Virus record (IMG/VR): IMGVR_UViG_3300044797_000098
Coordinates: 342,471 to 406,470 of that record
Reading direction: 5' to 3' (one strand)
DNA: 64,000 nucleotides
DNA from: a virus
Below, in pieces: positions 46,129 to 54,153 of this stretch. Below the pieces are notes generated by a model, which made no database searches, was not told the origin of the DNA, and was given only the letters and a program-made list of their open reading frames with translations. Every line of letters begins with the position of its first letter. Position 1 is the first letter of the stretch. The position numbers and the translations under genes were made by a program.

Positions 46129-46325
46129 CGAGTGAAACCTCCGTTATCGACTAACACAATCATGCCGTCATCGCTATGACGCAACATAACGTTGTTTCCA
46201 GTATCATACAACTCTTGTATCATTTCCCATGAGATCTTGATTGTTTCTTGATGAATGAACCATTCTGGAAGATTTTTCGCACCACCACGCCAATCATACA
46301 TTACGGCATACATTACGGCATTCAT
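46125..46325 (-). CDS. Small unknown protein, 66 aa
   Basis: Start MNAVMYAVMYDWRGG; the AVMY repeat is encoded by a 12-bp tandem duplication (46295-46318). An upstream ATG at 46337 is also possible. Confidence 0.6.
   Translation of the reverse strand: MNAVMYAVMYDWRGGAKNLPEWFIHQETIKISWEMIQELYDTGNNVMLRHSDDGMIVLVDNGGFTR
46295..46318. repeat. 12-bp tandem duplication in a coding region
   Basis: Two perfect 12-bp units produce AVMYAVMY at the protein start. Confidence 0.8.
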
Positions 46326-46333
46326 TCTATCCC

Positions 46334-46711
46334 TCACGGCACTATCTGCGTGTAAATATCAAGGAAAAATCCTTCTAACTCTTTGCTCTCAACAAAACCA
46401 AGTCTTGTCATTGTGTGTCTAACATCATCGATCGATTGCGATGAATACCATTCATTTTCAATATCTAATGATGGCGTTAGATTGGGAAGAATGTCATCGA
46501 TGAAAATTGGGCAATTAGGAATATGCTTAAACTTTTGGAAGTAAGCAATCGGCGAAAGAATGACAACACATTTGCCTTTCGCTTTTACCAATTCACTTGG
46601 AAGCACACAAAAACAAAACTCCCAAGGAATGGCATTGGCGCACATATCATAATATGTGCCATCCTTATCAACGTTGTTGTAATGAACCTCTACATGAGCC
46701 CAATCTTGCAT
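46334..46711 (-). CDS. Unknown protein, 125 aa
   Basis: MQDWAHVEVHYNNVDKDGTYYD start, GKCVVILSPIAYFQKF strand-helix, NCPIFIDDILPNL. It may be a Rossmann-like or HAD-like fold, but the catalytic signature is missing. Confidence 0.65.
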   Translation of the reverse strand: MQDWAHVEVHYNNVDKDGTYYDMCANAIPWEFCFCVLPSELVKAKGKCVVILSPIAYFQKFKHIPNCPIFIDDILPNLTPSLDIENEWYSSQSIDDVRHTMTRLGFVESKELEGFFLDIYTQIVP

Positions 46712-46720
46712 TTTGTTTCT

Positions 46721-46933
46721 TTACGCCCCCTGAACTCCAACAACATTCAATGGAAGACTTGTATTCTCTTCCATTTGACCAAGCGTTTCCTCGCCCAAGT
46801 CAAAATGCTCCTTACACAAAACAAGATCAATTCCAACATTATATGTATTGTCTTCAACTTGCTTTTTCACAAGCGTTGCTTTAACAACGCCGGACCCAGC
46901 ACAAAAATTACAATCCTTATTACCTTTGCTCAT
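46721..46933 (-). CDS. Small zinc-binding protein, 70 aa
   Basis: Start MSKGNKDCNFCAGSGVV with AAGGAAAAA upstream; CNFC plus LVLCKEH could bind zinc. Promoter at 46963-46991. Confidence 0.65.
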   Translation of the reverse strand: MSKGNKDCNFCAGSGVVKATLVKKQVEDNTYNVGIDLVLCKEHFDLGEETLGQMEENTSLPLNVVGVQGA

Positions 46934-47174
46934 TTGATTTTTCCTTGCCTTTCGTTGCACCAACATTAATCACCGAGGCACCCCTTGTCAAGCGCATCCA
47001 AGGCTTCCAGTAATGACGCACACATCCTCTCACCTTGGAGACCGCTGTATCATCTGATGCTGTCAATACTGCATTTACAATAGCAGGATCAACATTCAAT
47101 AACGTGCTAACGCCTTTTACACCATAAATCTTACGGAGATCTATTGCCCGCTGTCTTACTTCATCGATTGTCAT
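46920..47174 (-). CDS. Small HTH-like protein, 84 aa
   Basis: MTIDEVRQRAIDLRKIYGVKGVSTLLNVDPAIVNAVLTASDD has an HTH-like helix pattern. The last 20 codons overlap the promoter for the next gene. DNA binding is a guess. Confidence 0.55.
   Translation of the reverse strand: MTIDEVRQRAIDLRKIYGVKGVSTLLNVDPAIVNAVLTASDDTAVSKVRGCVRHYWKPWMRLTRGASVINVGATKGKEKSNEQR
46963..46991 (-). promoter_or_regulatory. Sigma70-type promoter
   Basis: Minus strand -35 TTGACA (46986-46991), 17-bp spacer, -10 TAATGT (46963-46968), 30 bp before the ATG at 46933. Confidence 0.65.
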
Positions 47175-47398
47175 TGTTGATATCCCGGTAAGTCTTGTTC
47201 ATTCAAAACTGGCTTGGACAATGCTTCTCTTGCCATATCCAACACGTCTGACATTTCTTCAAGCGTATCGGATACAAAACCACACGGATGCGAAGTGTAT
47301 TTCTCGACATTACCAACATCGTCGTAATAAACTTCATACAATCCGTATGTATTATCCTCAACGTGCTTAATGATACGGTAATTCCAATGCCTGCTCAT
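47171..47398 (-). CDS. Small unknown protein, 75 aa
   Basis: MSRHWNYRIIKHVEDNTYGLYEVYYDDVGNVEKYT, then an acidic helix; resembles a common phage family with the pattern W-YR---------Y-I-EVYYD. Function unknown. Confidence 0.65.
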   Translation of the reverse strand: MSRHWNYRIIKHVEDNTYGLYEVYYDDVGNVEKYTSHPCGFVSDTLEEMSDVLDMAREALSKPVLNEQDLPGYQQ

Positions 47399-47589
47399 TT
47401 GCTTTCCTTTTTTGTCTCTGGTATCAACATGTCTTCGCTATATTGATACTTATCGCCTTTGTCCCATTGAACATAGTAATAATCGCCATCAGTTGCAACA
47501 TACCTCGGAACTGTGCCATAAATAAAACCGTGATACTTCTCATCACTTGCGAGAACAACACGATCGTTCCTTTTGAACTTCTGCGCCAT
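47395..47589 (-). CDS. SH3/KOW-like small protein, 64 aa
   Basis: MAQKFKRNDRVVLASDEKYHGFIYGTVP-(x)n-YYYVQWDKGDKYQYSEDMLIP has the five-strand pattern of a small SH3-like barrel. Confidence 0.6.
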   Translation of the reverse strand: MAQKFKRNDRVVLASDEKYHGFIYGTVPRYVATDGDYYYVQWDKGDKYQYSEDMLIPETKKESK

Positions 47590-47801
47590 TACTTCTGTCC
47601 TTTTGCCCAAGCAACAATGGCTTCAAGGGTTTCAATGCTAAGTGAAACTCCCTCTTTGCCTTGGCTAATATGCACTGCCTTTTCATTGTCTTGTGCTGTT
47701 TCGTGCATATTCGGAACTACTCGAATACGCGGTGGCATATAATCTTTACCACCATTGATACTAACATTCTCGCCCATTTCACGTGTAATCTCATTACTCA
47801 T
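47589..47801 (-). CDS. Small unknown protein, 70 aa
   Basis: MSNEITREMGENVSINGGKDYMPPRIRVVPNMHETAQ; C-terminal SLSIETLEAIVAWAKGQK. Function unknown. Confidence 0.65.
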   Translation of the reverse strand: MSNEITREMGENVSINGGKDYMPPRIRVVPNMHETAQDNEKAVHISQGKEGVSLSIETLEAIVAWAKGQK

Positions 47802-48087
47802 TTTCGTTTTCCTTTGTTTCAGTTTCTTCTTCTTTGAGAACCCAAGTGCTCTTCAAACCACCATCTGCGTAATTGTATCTAATGTGAATATCTTTGGATA
47901 TACTATTATTCGTTTTGGCATGATAGTAATTAGCATATTGCGTAAAACCATATATTTGGAATAAACTATTCACTATATCATACGAAGATGATCCGTGTTG
48001 TTCTCCATAAGTATTAAGCATAATAACTTTATCAGTATCGTGCAATGACCCATCAGGGAACACTTCATAAATACGAAACAATGGCAT
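47794..48087 (-). CDS. Small unknown protein, 97 aa
   Basis: A start MPLFRIYEVFPDGSLHDTDKVIM that recalls the gene at 48535 (YLAFELYPDGREEYVGMFSI); both share an IYGFT segment and a long Glu/Thr-rich end, so they may be paralogs. Confidence 0.65.
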   Translation of the reverse strand: MPLFRIYEVFPDGSLHDTDKVIMLNTYGEQHGSSSYDIVNSLFQIYGFTQYANYYHAKTNNSISKDIHIRYNYADGGLKSTWVLKEEETETKENENE

Positions 48088-48089
48088 TG

Positions 48090-48554
48090 CTATTTCTTCT
48101 TTCTAACAAGACCCTTACTATTATATGCATCAAAATCAAGTTCTTGTTCAGCAATCGGATCTGGAACTACGATTGGCTTACTTATGGTATAACCTCTGCC
48201 ATCACGAGTATATCTAACCTCTGTTATACCGTTGTATAAATCGAAGTCAATTTTGCTTTCCATAATATCTGGGATGGCTAACTCTTGCGCTTTATTAGTC
48301 GGTGTTTCGGTTATGATTTTAGTTTCTGTTGGAACAATTTTATCGATTGCTAACTCTTGGTGTTCGTATGAGAATACTTTACCATCAGTCCATTTAACCC
48401 ATACGAAGTCTTTGACATAATGATTGCAGGTTTTCTTATCGCAAGATTTACCACCAGCAACGGTCGCCATATTACAAGCAATATACTTTACTATACCGCC
48501 TGACTTATCACCGTTAGTGGTTCTTACTACATCATCAACTTTGAACGGGTTCAT
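48090..48554 (-). CDS. SH3/KOW-like protein with duplicated segment, 154 aa
   Basis: Start MNPFKVDDVVRTTNGDKSGGIVKYIAC is a KOW-like strand set with Cys/His (CDKKTCNHYVK). The C-terminal half carries two related stretches (SKIDFDLYNGITEVRYT and QELDFDAYNSKGLVRKK). Confidence 0.65.
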   Translation of the reverse strand: MNPFKVDDVVRTTNGDKSGGIVKYIACNMATVAGGKSCDKKTCNHYVKDFVWVKWTDGKVFSYEHQELAIDKIVPTETKIITETPTNKAQELAIPDIMESKIDFDLYNGITEVRYTRDGRGYTISKPIVVPDPIAEQELDFDAYNSKGLVRKKK

Positions 48555-48852
48555 CTTCTGATGTTTCTTTCTCTGTTTCTCTGATACGCCAAGTCGGAAC
48601 CTTCCAATAGATATTTGCAACCGATGGAGTTTCCCAACTTATATTGAAACCATATGTTCCCTTTGTAAAACCATAAATCGTTTCGAACATTATTAGTATA
48701 ATTGCATAGTTATGATATTTGGCATCACCAATACAGGAAGACAAGCCATATTTACGGAGATACTCATCGGATTTTTCTGGTGTAATTGAAAACATCCCAA
48801 CATATTCTTCCCTGCCATCAGGATATAATTCAAACGCCAGATATGTCTTCAT
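48535..48852 (-). CDS. Small unknown protein, 105 aa
   Basis: MKTYLAFELYPDGREEYVGMF start, IYGFTKGTYGFNISWETPSVANIYW, and an acidic end. Probable paralog of 47794. Confidence 0.65.
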   Translation of the reverse strand: MKTYLAFELYPDGREEYVGMFSITPEKSDEYLRKYGLSSCIGDAKYHNYAIILIMFETIYGFTKGTYGFNISWETPSVANIYWKVPTWRIRETEKETSEDEPVQS

Positions 48853-48863
48853 TTGGAATTAAC

Positions 48864-49229
48864 CTAACGAGGATTGAATGAACAACCTTTGCACGATGGA
48901 CAAACAACATCACCATCTTCACCCGAGTTTTGACAACGCTTGCAATTCCTAATGCTCATATAAGTTCCGCCAATTCCCCAGCCAACAATTGATTGGCTAA
49001 TAACTTCAACCAACGCATATGCCTTTGGAACGAAAATGTCTTTATGAGTGCCTTCAACAATTCCCCACCAACCCGGAATAGCACCGGGTTTTGGAACGAA
49101 GATACTTTTCTTCATTGTTCCAGCGGATAGTTTTTTACATAGATCAATTCCAGTATCTATGACATAACAAGTGTCTTCTGGTTCGTCGGAAGCAATTAAT
49201 TTAGCCTTTTCCCAAACCTCATATACCAT
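48864..49229 (-). CDS. Zinc-ribbon protein, 121 aa
   Basis: A globular part (FVPKPGAIPGWWGIVEGTHKDIFVPKAYALVEV), then CKRC-(x)n-CPSCKGC near the C-terminus. Function unknown. Confidence 0.7.
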   Translation of the reverse strand: MVYEVWEKAKLIASDEPEDTCYVIDTGIDLCKKLSAGTMKKSIFVPKPGAIPGWWGIVEGTHKDIFVPKAYALVEVISQSIVGWGIGGTYMSIRNCKRCQNSGEDGDVVCPSCKGCSFNPR

Positions 49230-49231
49230 TA

Positions 49232-49687
49232 TTAATATGCCTTATTATGACAAGGACAATCGCAAGGTGTCTTCGCACAATACGCTCCTTGTGGTTTTCC
49301 TCTACATTCTGAACAAGGAACTGGACAACGAACGCACATAACATCACCACGATCTATCATTGGCATCATATGAGTATCGTTGCAAGCATCACACACTGGC
49401 AATTTTGCTTCTGGTTTTGCAGCAAGTTTTTCCAACTCCGACACTACTTCATATTGCTCAAACCGTAGCAATCTCGTTATTGGATATATTCTGTCTTTGT
49501 GATTGAGTGAGAATACTGCAATGTATTCCATATCATCACCGTCGAGTTCCATGATGAATGAGTTGTTCATCTCCAATGTGCTATCATCATAAAACACAAG
49601 ACTGACATGTCGCTGAAAACGAGGATCATTGGCATTGAGTTTCTTGCCATATTCTTTTACTAACTCAACTGCCTTCTCGTAATTCAT
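49232..49687 (-). CDS. Multi-zinc protein, 151 aa
   Basis: Start MNYEKAVELVKEYGKKL chosen with the leader from the promoter at 49721. The C-terminal 50 residues carry CDACNDTH, CVRCPVPCSEC and CDCPCH, enough for two zinc sites, like a DnaJ-type or ring-like cluster. Function unknown. Confidence 0.7.
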   Translation of the reverse strand: MNYEKAVELVKEYGKKLNANDPRFQRHVSLVFYDDSTLEMNNSFIMELDGDDMEYIAVFSLNHKDRIYPITRLLRFEQYEVVSELEKLAAKPEAKLPVCDACNDTHMMPMIDRGDVMCVRCPVPCSECRGKPQGAYCAKTPCDCPCHNKAY

Positions 49688-49720
49688 AGCGACCCTCTGT
49701 GTCAATTTTGCAACGGAGAC

Positions 49721-49749
49721 AACCTAACCATTGGCAGAAACCGCGTCAA
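49721..49749 (-). promoter_or_regulatory. Sigma70-type promoter
   Basis: Minus strand -35 TTGACG (49744-49749), 17-bp spacer, -10 TAGGTT (49721-49726). Confidence 0.65.
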
Positions 49750-50128
49750 GGTCGGCGAGAAACTTGCAAGCGACGCACACAAACTTATCACCTACATTGG
49801 GGTTCGTGTGGGGTGCTGGAAGATTACAACCTGCACAAACCTGATTAGGATTGATTATTGCTTGTTCGAACATTTCAACTGTGCATGATCGTCCAACCCA
49901 GTAAAACCAATTGATATGATCATATTCCTTGCCAATGGTAATATCTCTAACCATTGCAGTAAAATTACCATTAGTTCTATTCCAACCAGTCCCACCACCT
50001 TCCATTGGTCTTTCTTCCCAGCCCAATACAACATATCCGCCATAAAATCCTAACATCGTGGCTGGACTATTACTATATTGACATATGACCTTTGTTCCTA
50101 TTGCAACATCTTTGATGTAGGTCTTCAT
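49724..50128 (-). CDS. LPAPH zinc-finger family protein, 134 aa (copy 1)
   Basis: An SH3-like N-terminal half (IGTKVICQYSNSPATMLGFYGGYVVLGWEER) and a C-terminal finger CAGCNLPAPHTNPN-(x)n-FVCVACKFLADL. The finger is shared almost exactly with genes at 54450, 56911 and 57402. Function unknown. Confidence 0.75.
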   Translation of the reverse strand: MKTYIKDVAIGTKVICQYSNSPATMLGFYGGYVVLGWEERPMEGGGTGWNRTNGNFTAMVRDITIGKEYDHINWFYWVGRSCTVEMFEQAIINPNQVCAGCNLPAPHTNPNVGDKFVCVACKFLADLDAVSANG

Positions 50129-50155
50129 TTGTATCCTAACAACTTCATAACACTA

Positions 50156-50404
50156 CTAACAAGATTTGTTAAAAATCGTTGTATACTTTCTTATATATAA
50201 CAAGATTATATCTTCTCTTTTGCCATTTTGATTTATTCTTTTACCAGTTAAAATATCATGAATTGCAATTTTACCCTTGCTGCTTCCGCCAATATATACT
50301 AATTGTTTTTTATATAGAACTACTGATCCTCTTTGTAAATCTAGGCTAACCGTTGTTCCGTATGGTTTTCGTTTCCCGCCTTTTGCAACAATTTTACTAG
50401 ATTG
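50156..50404 (-). pseudogene. Start-less reading frame fused behind RNA ligase, or hidden small domain
   Basis: In a different frame, overlapping the ligase 3' end, there is a clean stretch KIVAKGGKRKPYGTTVSLDL through LVYIGGSSKGKIAIHDILTG and GKREDIILLY, ending at TAG 50156. It has no ATG, GTG or TTG start. Its protein-like character suggests either a small SH3-like gene that lost its start, or a C-terminal extension of the ligase reached by a frameshift near 50390. Confidence 0.45.
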
Positions 50405-51450
50405 TCAATCTGCATTTCCGCAAAATACTGCCGAAAACTATGAACTTTTTTTGCTCTCAATGAAAACAATGCACCTGAACATTTTGACTTCACTGCCAAT
50501 AATGCGAACGCTTTTTGTTCGGGAATGTCTTTGATGAGATCGTATTCTGCTTCGAGCGTTGCGATTAGATTGTCCAATCGCTTTTGTGCTTCATCAAACG
50601 CTGGTTTATATTCTGGGAATGCGTTCAATACTTCTGGCATTTCACCCTGACGAATAATCTCGACGATTGACTTATTGGACATCAATCCATCTTTGGCGTG
50701 ATGCAGTAATACATACTTTGGGTGCTTGATTTTTACCCTATTGAACGATCCATCGAGGACGACATATCCTTCTTGCTCCAACGGATCCATTTTATCGAAT
50801 GATGCAATGCAAGCATCGAAACTGTTCAACGGAAACTCTTTTACGATTGGACAAGGGATATATGCTTGTGCTTCTTGTGCTGTTAGTTCTTGCAATGTGA
50901 TTAGATTGCGTGCCCCAAGTAATGTTAGTTTTGGTTCTGTATATCGAACTACAACCCTGTTGTAAGGACTAACAAGTTCGAAAAAGAAACACATTCCACA
51001 ATTTGGATCTGGTAATTGATACTTGAATGTATCCCAGAATAATTGCTTGAATGTGATGCCGAAGTCATTGATTGGTGTATTGGCGTCCGGTGTTCCAGTT
51101 GTTGCAACATTCCATTCACCATAAATTGGCGCAATCGTAATTAAACTTCCATCTACTTTCTCTTGGACGCGAGCGGTATTCCAATCTATCGTTGCAGCAT
51201 TTGGTTCGCCGAGATTAAAAAACTTCGTGAAAGCAAGCGACACAACATTCCAATCATTACTTTCATCCAAAATTATACCACGACACTCACGAACAATTCG
51301 CTCGGAAAAATCACTCTCTATTTGATTATACTTGAACAAAACGAGATTGTTATATACTGAATGACGCTTTGCATCAATAGCATACTTATCCGACAACTCA
51401 TCGAATGAATAGCCAGATCGAAGGAAGTTTTGGATTACGAGGTTAGGCAT
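50341..51450 (-). CDS. T4 Rnl1-type RNA ligase, 369 aa
   Basis: Joins RNA ends using ATP. Nucleotidyltransferase motifs are visible: motif I QEKVDGSLITI near residue 95 (Lys is the AMP-accepting residue), FFFELVSPYNRVVVRY, motif IV EGYVVLDG and motif V VKIKHPKYV. The C-terminal helical domain fits T4 Rnl1 (374 aa). In T4, this enzyme repairs tRNA cut by the host anticodon nuclease. The nearby cREC gene fits the same pathway. Confidence 0.85.
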   Translation of the reverse strand: MPNLVIQNFLRSGYSFDELSDKYAIDAKRHSVYNNLVLFKYNQIESDFSERIVRECRGIILDESNDWNVVSLAFTKFFNLGEPNAATIDWNTARVQEKVDGSLITIAPIYGEWNVATTGTPDANTPINDFGITFKQLFWDTFKYQLPDPNCGMCFFFELVSPYNRVVVRYTEPKLTLLGARNLITLQELTAQEAQAYIPCPIVKEFPLNSFDACIASFDKMDPLEQEGYVVLDGSFNRVKIKHPKYVLLHHAKDGLMSNKSIVEIIRQGEMPEVLNAFPEYKPAFDEAQKRLDNLIATLEAEYDLIKDIPEQKAFALLAVKSKCSGALFSLRAKKVHSFRQYFAEMQIDNLVKLLQKAGNENHTEQRLA

Positions 51451-51469
51451 AATTTGTTATGATTTTAGA

Positions 51470-51670
51470 ATGAACAATAGCAATTTCTTCCACATTCTCA
51501 ACGGGTTAGGCGCAGCAATCGGTGTTCTAATTGCGTTTCTTTCCTATCGAAAATCGAATCAAAAGGGATCAGAAAAACAAGTTGAGTCCATTCAGGCTAC
51601 ACTAAACACACATAATACGAAGATTGCTGTGTTGGAAGAACGAGTGAATAACTTGAAAGAGAGACTTTAA
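51470..51670 (+). CDS. Small membrane/coiled-coil protein, 66 aa
   Basis: A single span at residues 8-25 (ILNGLGAAIGVLIAFLSY), then a polar coiled coil (TL-NTHNTKIAVLEERVNNLKERL). One of few plus-strand genes. The layout resembles small spanin- or holin-associated proteins, but this is only by shape. Confidence 0.6.
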   Translation: MNNSNFFHILNGLGAAIGVLIAFLSYRKSNQKGSEKQVESIQATLNTHNTKIAVLEERVNNLKERL

Positions 51671-52194
51671 GTCTCTTCCACAAACTCTACTTTATTGTAT
51701 AAATACCGTGTATCATTGTAGATGGAAGTGAATGAACCATGATCCACAAAATCTTGCACATCATTCAGGTGTGCTGGTGGATTATAGTTATATGTGATCC
51801 ATTGCTTGCGTTTTGCTTCGTATTCTTGATGGGCTTGATTACGAAGTTGCTGAATGTTTTCACATTCTTTATTCCAAGCACTAAGACGAGCATTATGCTC
51901 TTGTTGCAATCGCTTGTGAATTGCTTTTAGTTCAGGAGTTATTTTCTTGATTTTATTCAATTCAATATATTCAGGTGATGCAGATGGTTGCGCTGGCAAT
52001 TTGTAAACATCATAGGAATAATATGGCCTTACGTTTTCATCAAGTTGTTTTGCAAACGCACAGTTGAATTCTTGAAGTTCTTCAAGTTTCTTTACGATCT
52101 CTTTTGCTTTATCTTCACTGCGACAAACGCAAACATTCGATTCGGTATGATCGGAATAATCACCATGGGAATCACTAACAACATAGACTTTCAT
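51667..52194 (-). CDS. Unknown protein with long helical region, 175 aa
   Basis: MKVYVVSDSHGDYSDHTESNVCVCRSEDKA start, a helical middle with LKAIHKRLQQEHNARLSAWNKECENIQQLRNQAHQEYEAKRKQW, then an acidic end. Function unknown. Confidence 0.7.
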   Translation of the reverse strand: MKVYVVSDSHGDYSDHTESNVCVCRSEDKAKEIVKKLEELQEFNCAFAKQLDENVRPYYSYDVYKLPAQPSASPEYIELNKIKKITPELKAIHKRLQQEHNARLSAWNKECENIQQLRNQAHQEYEAKRKQWITYNYNPPAHLNDVQDFVDHGSFTSIYNDTRYLYNKVEFVEET

Positions 52195-52346
52195 TGGTTT
52201 TTCTCACATGAGGCGTCTTGTTCTGCTGGTTGTTTTGGCTTATTTTCCGGGTAATGTCCAGCAGTAATTTCATTTAGTGTTGGCTGGTTAGTAAAACTAA
52301 CCGGCACACAACCAACGAAAAATAGAATGATTAGACATAGTTTCAT
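52191..52346 (-). CDS. Small lipoprotein, 51 aa
   Basis: MKLCLIILFFVGC is a short lipoprotein signal with the lipobox ending at Cys13; the mature part is Pro/Gln-rich and ends SCEKNQ. The adjacent gene ends TCEKNQ, and both ends are encoded by an identical 18-bp stretch. Possible lysis-associated (Rz1-like) protein. Confidence 0.6.
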   Translation of the reverse strand: MKLCLIILFFVGCVPVSFTNQPTLNEITAGHYPENKPKQPAEQDASCEKNQ

Positions 52347-52363
52347 CATTGGTTTTTCTCACA
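52191..52363. repeat. 18-bp direct repeat at two adjacent gene ends
   Basis: TCATTGGTTTTTCTCACA occurs at 52191-52208 and again at 52346-52363, coding the same CEKNQ ending of two lipoprotein genes. Confidence 0.75.
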
Positions 52364-52594
52364 GGTTTTTAGATCGTTAACACACAAGACTGCCCAATCA
52401 GCGAATGTGCAATCAACATTACCGCGACCATTGCAAAACGCAATTGGTTGATCATTTTTGAATGATGATATGCAGTAGTTCCAATTATGCCAACACACTG
52501 GATGAATATGTGCTCTGTGTGGATCGCGTGCTGGCTTTGAGCATGCAAGTATTGGTAGTAGAAGTAATGGTAGGAGTAGTGTTAGTTTTTTCAT
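52346..52594 (-). CDS. Lipoprotein, 82 aa
   Basis: MKKLTLLLPLLLLPILAC is a classical lipoprotein signal; the mature part has six Cys and Trp/His-rich segments. Would be anchored in the outer or inner membrane. The C-terminal CEKNQ is shared with the gene at 52191. Confidence 0.7.
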   Translation of the reverse strand: MKKLTLLLPLLLLPILACSKPARDPHRAHIHPVCWHNWNYCISSFKNDQPIAFCNGRGNVDCTFADWAVLCVNDLKTCEKNQ

Positions 52595-52755
52595 TGTGTG
52601 CTTTCTTTATGTTCGGGGTGAGTTTCGTTGCATGATTTAGTGTGGCATTTGTGATGGAACTTTGCGTGATACCATAGATGGGCTTTGCGGAAATAGTATC
52701 CGATGAATGGAAGCATTGCCATTAGAGCCATTGTTTCGTCGATGCACCAATGCAT
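52591..52755 (-). CDS. Small His/Cys-rich protein, 54 aa
   Basis: Start MHWCIDETMALMAMLPFIGYYF; a hydrophobic first half and a His/Cys-rich second half (KFHHKCHTKSCNETHPEHK) that may bind metal. Confidence 0.55.
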   Translation of the reverse strand: MHWCIDETMALMAMLPFIGYYFRKAHLWYHAKFHHKCHTKSCNETHPEHKESTQ

Positions 52756-52785
52756 TTTCCTCAATCCTTTCATATACTTACGAGA

Positions 52786-53379
52786 TTATTGCGAGTTAGT
52801 TTTGACAATCAGATTTTGCTTGTCTCGAATTGCAATTAGTTCATCAATGTGAATTAGTCTATAACCCCAAGCATCAACACCACAATCAATACGACGAACT
52901 TTTACCTTATCTTCGGGCTTCGAATGCTCATGTCCGTTAAGCAACCATCCGCCTTTATCAACTGGACGATATTGCGCAAACTTTACACCATGTGCTCCTG
53001 CCTCACTACCAAGATATGGAAGATGATTTACCGTGAAACCAAACCAATTTTGCAATTCTTGATAGACACCAGCAAACCCATATTGTAGATACCGCTGCTT
53101 GGCTGCTTCGCTCTTCTTACCATGCACTGGATGCGCGCGATCGTGATTTCCTAATACAAGGAATTGCTTGGCTCTTATGCGAGGAAGAATTGCAGGAACC
53201 GTTTTTTCATTCATCGAAAAATCGCCAAAACACCAAACCTCATCACCATCACGAATGACCGAATTAAAACGATCAATCATCACATCCTGCATTTCTTTGA
53301 TGTCCTTAAAGGGACGATCGCAAAAACGCAAAATATTGTGATGATCCCAGTGAGGATCGCTATAAACCCATGTATTCAT
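52786..53379 (-). CDS. Metallophosphoesterase (calcineurin-like), 197 aa
   Basis: Motifs: YSDPHWDHHNI, DEVWCFGDFS, LVLGNHDRAH, VNHLPY and NGHEHS, all the metal and phosphate ligands of this superfamily. The variant with DxHWxHxN matches phage-type phosphoesterases. It could act on cyclic nucleotides, nucleic-acid ends or proteins; the substrate is not visible. It may fit with the RNA-repair genes. Confidence 0.85.
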   Translation of the reverse strand: MNTWVYSDPHWDHHNILRFCDRPFKDIKEMQDVMIDRFNSVIRDGDEVWCFGDFSMNEKTVPAILPRIRAKQFLVLGNHDRAHPVHGKKSEAAKQRYLQYGFAGVYQELQNWFGFTVNHLPYLGSEAGAHGVKFAQYRPVDKGGWLLNGHEHSKPEDKVKVRRIDCGVDAWGYRLIHIDELIAIRDKQNLIVKTNSQ

Positions 53380-53400
53380 TGAACTTTTTACCTTACTGAA

Positions 53401-53595
53401 TTACTGAATGCTGGCTTTAACAATTTTCCCGTTTTCAATTTCGACACACACGCGGTCATCTCTAATATCACTCGGATAGTCATGAAACATTTCATTATCA
53501 ACTCTAATGAGTCTAAATATTAGATTCATTTTTTCACTTTTATTATGTCCACCTGTTTTACTTAAACCAATAAAATCATTTGCTGATAGGGTCAT
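53401..53595 (-). CDS. Small unknown protein, 64 aa
   Basis: MTLSANDFIGLSKTGGHNKSEKMNLIFRLIRVDNEMFHDYPSDIRDDRVCVEIENG: a strand-rich domain. No motif. Confidence 0.6.
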   Translation of the reverse strand: MTLSANDFIGLSKTGGHNKSEKMNLIFRLIRVDNEMFHDYPSDIRDDRVCVEIENGKIVKASIQ

Positions 53596-53605
53596 GGTAT
53601 TTATC

Positions 53606-53845
53606 CTAATTAAATGTGTGTCCAGCTTCTAATGCATCCTCAGTTTTATTAAAACTTTGTATAACTCTAAATTCAAAATTGGAAACGCCATGCTTTGACA
53701 TGGCTCTATGTATTAGTCTGTGTTTATCATATTCAGGATTTTCGGAAGTATAAATATGTTCTTGCCATCTGTATTTAGAGCAACTTTGTCCGATATACAT
53801 TTTACCATTTATAGTATTCAATATCATATATACATATGTTGTCAT
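53606..53845 (-). pseudogene. Truncated GIY-YIG homing endonuclease
   Basis: MTTYVYMILNTINGKMYIGQSCSKYRWQEHI and HGVSNFEFRVIQSF are the GIY-YIG catalytic segments, but the frame ends after EDALEAGHTFN and lacks the rest of the domain and all DNA-binding modules. Remains of an old homing gene. Confidence 0.7.
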
Positions 53846-53927
53846 ATTTCCTTATTTACACTGTGGCACCACTTTACCACTACATGTAAATATATCATAA
53901 TATTGAATATTTCAAACTTTTTAACGA

Positions 53928-54089
53928 TTACTTCTTCCTCCGCAGATCAACGACATCGAAGTGCTTGGAATTACCGCATTCCTTTTTCAGATATCGAGAT
54001 AGGCCATGAATGGAAGAATGCTCTTCCTCTTGCTCCATATCGAAAATGGAATAGAAAAACTGCCTAACTTTATTGAATAGCGATTTCAT
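53928..54089 (-). CDS. Small charged protein, 53 aa
   Basis: MKSLFNKVRQFFYSIFDMEQEEEHSS, then YLKKECGNSKHFDVVDLRRKK. First gene behind the promoter at 54116. Amphipathic N-terminus that may sit on the membrane. Confidence 0.6.
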   Translation of the reverse strand: MKSLFNKVRQFFYSIFDMEQEEEHSSIHGLSRYLKKECGNSKHFDVVDLRRKK

Positions 54090-54115
54090 TTGACTTACTT
54101 CTTTTGGCTACCAAT

Positions 54116-54144
54116 ACTTTAACCACGCCCGAGCCATCCGTCAA
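54116..54144 (-). promoter_or_regulatory. Sigma70-type promoter
   Basis: Minus strand -35 TTGACG (54139-54144), 17-bp spacer, -10 TAAAGT (54116-54121). Confidence 0.6.
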
Positions 54145-54153
54145 GGTGTAAGT

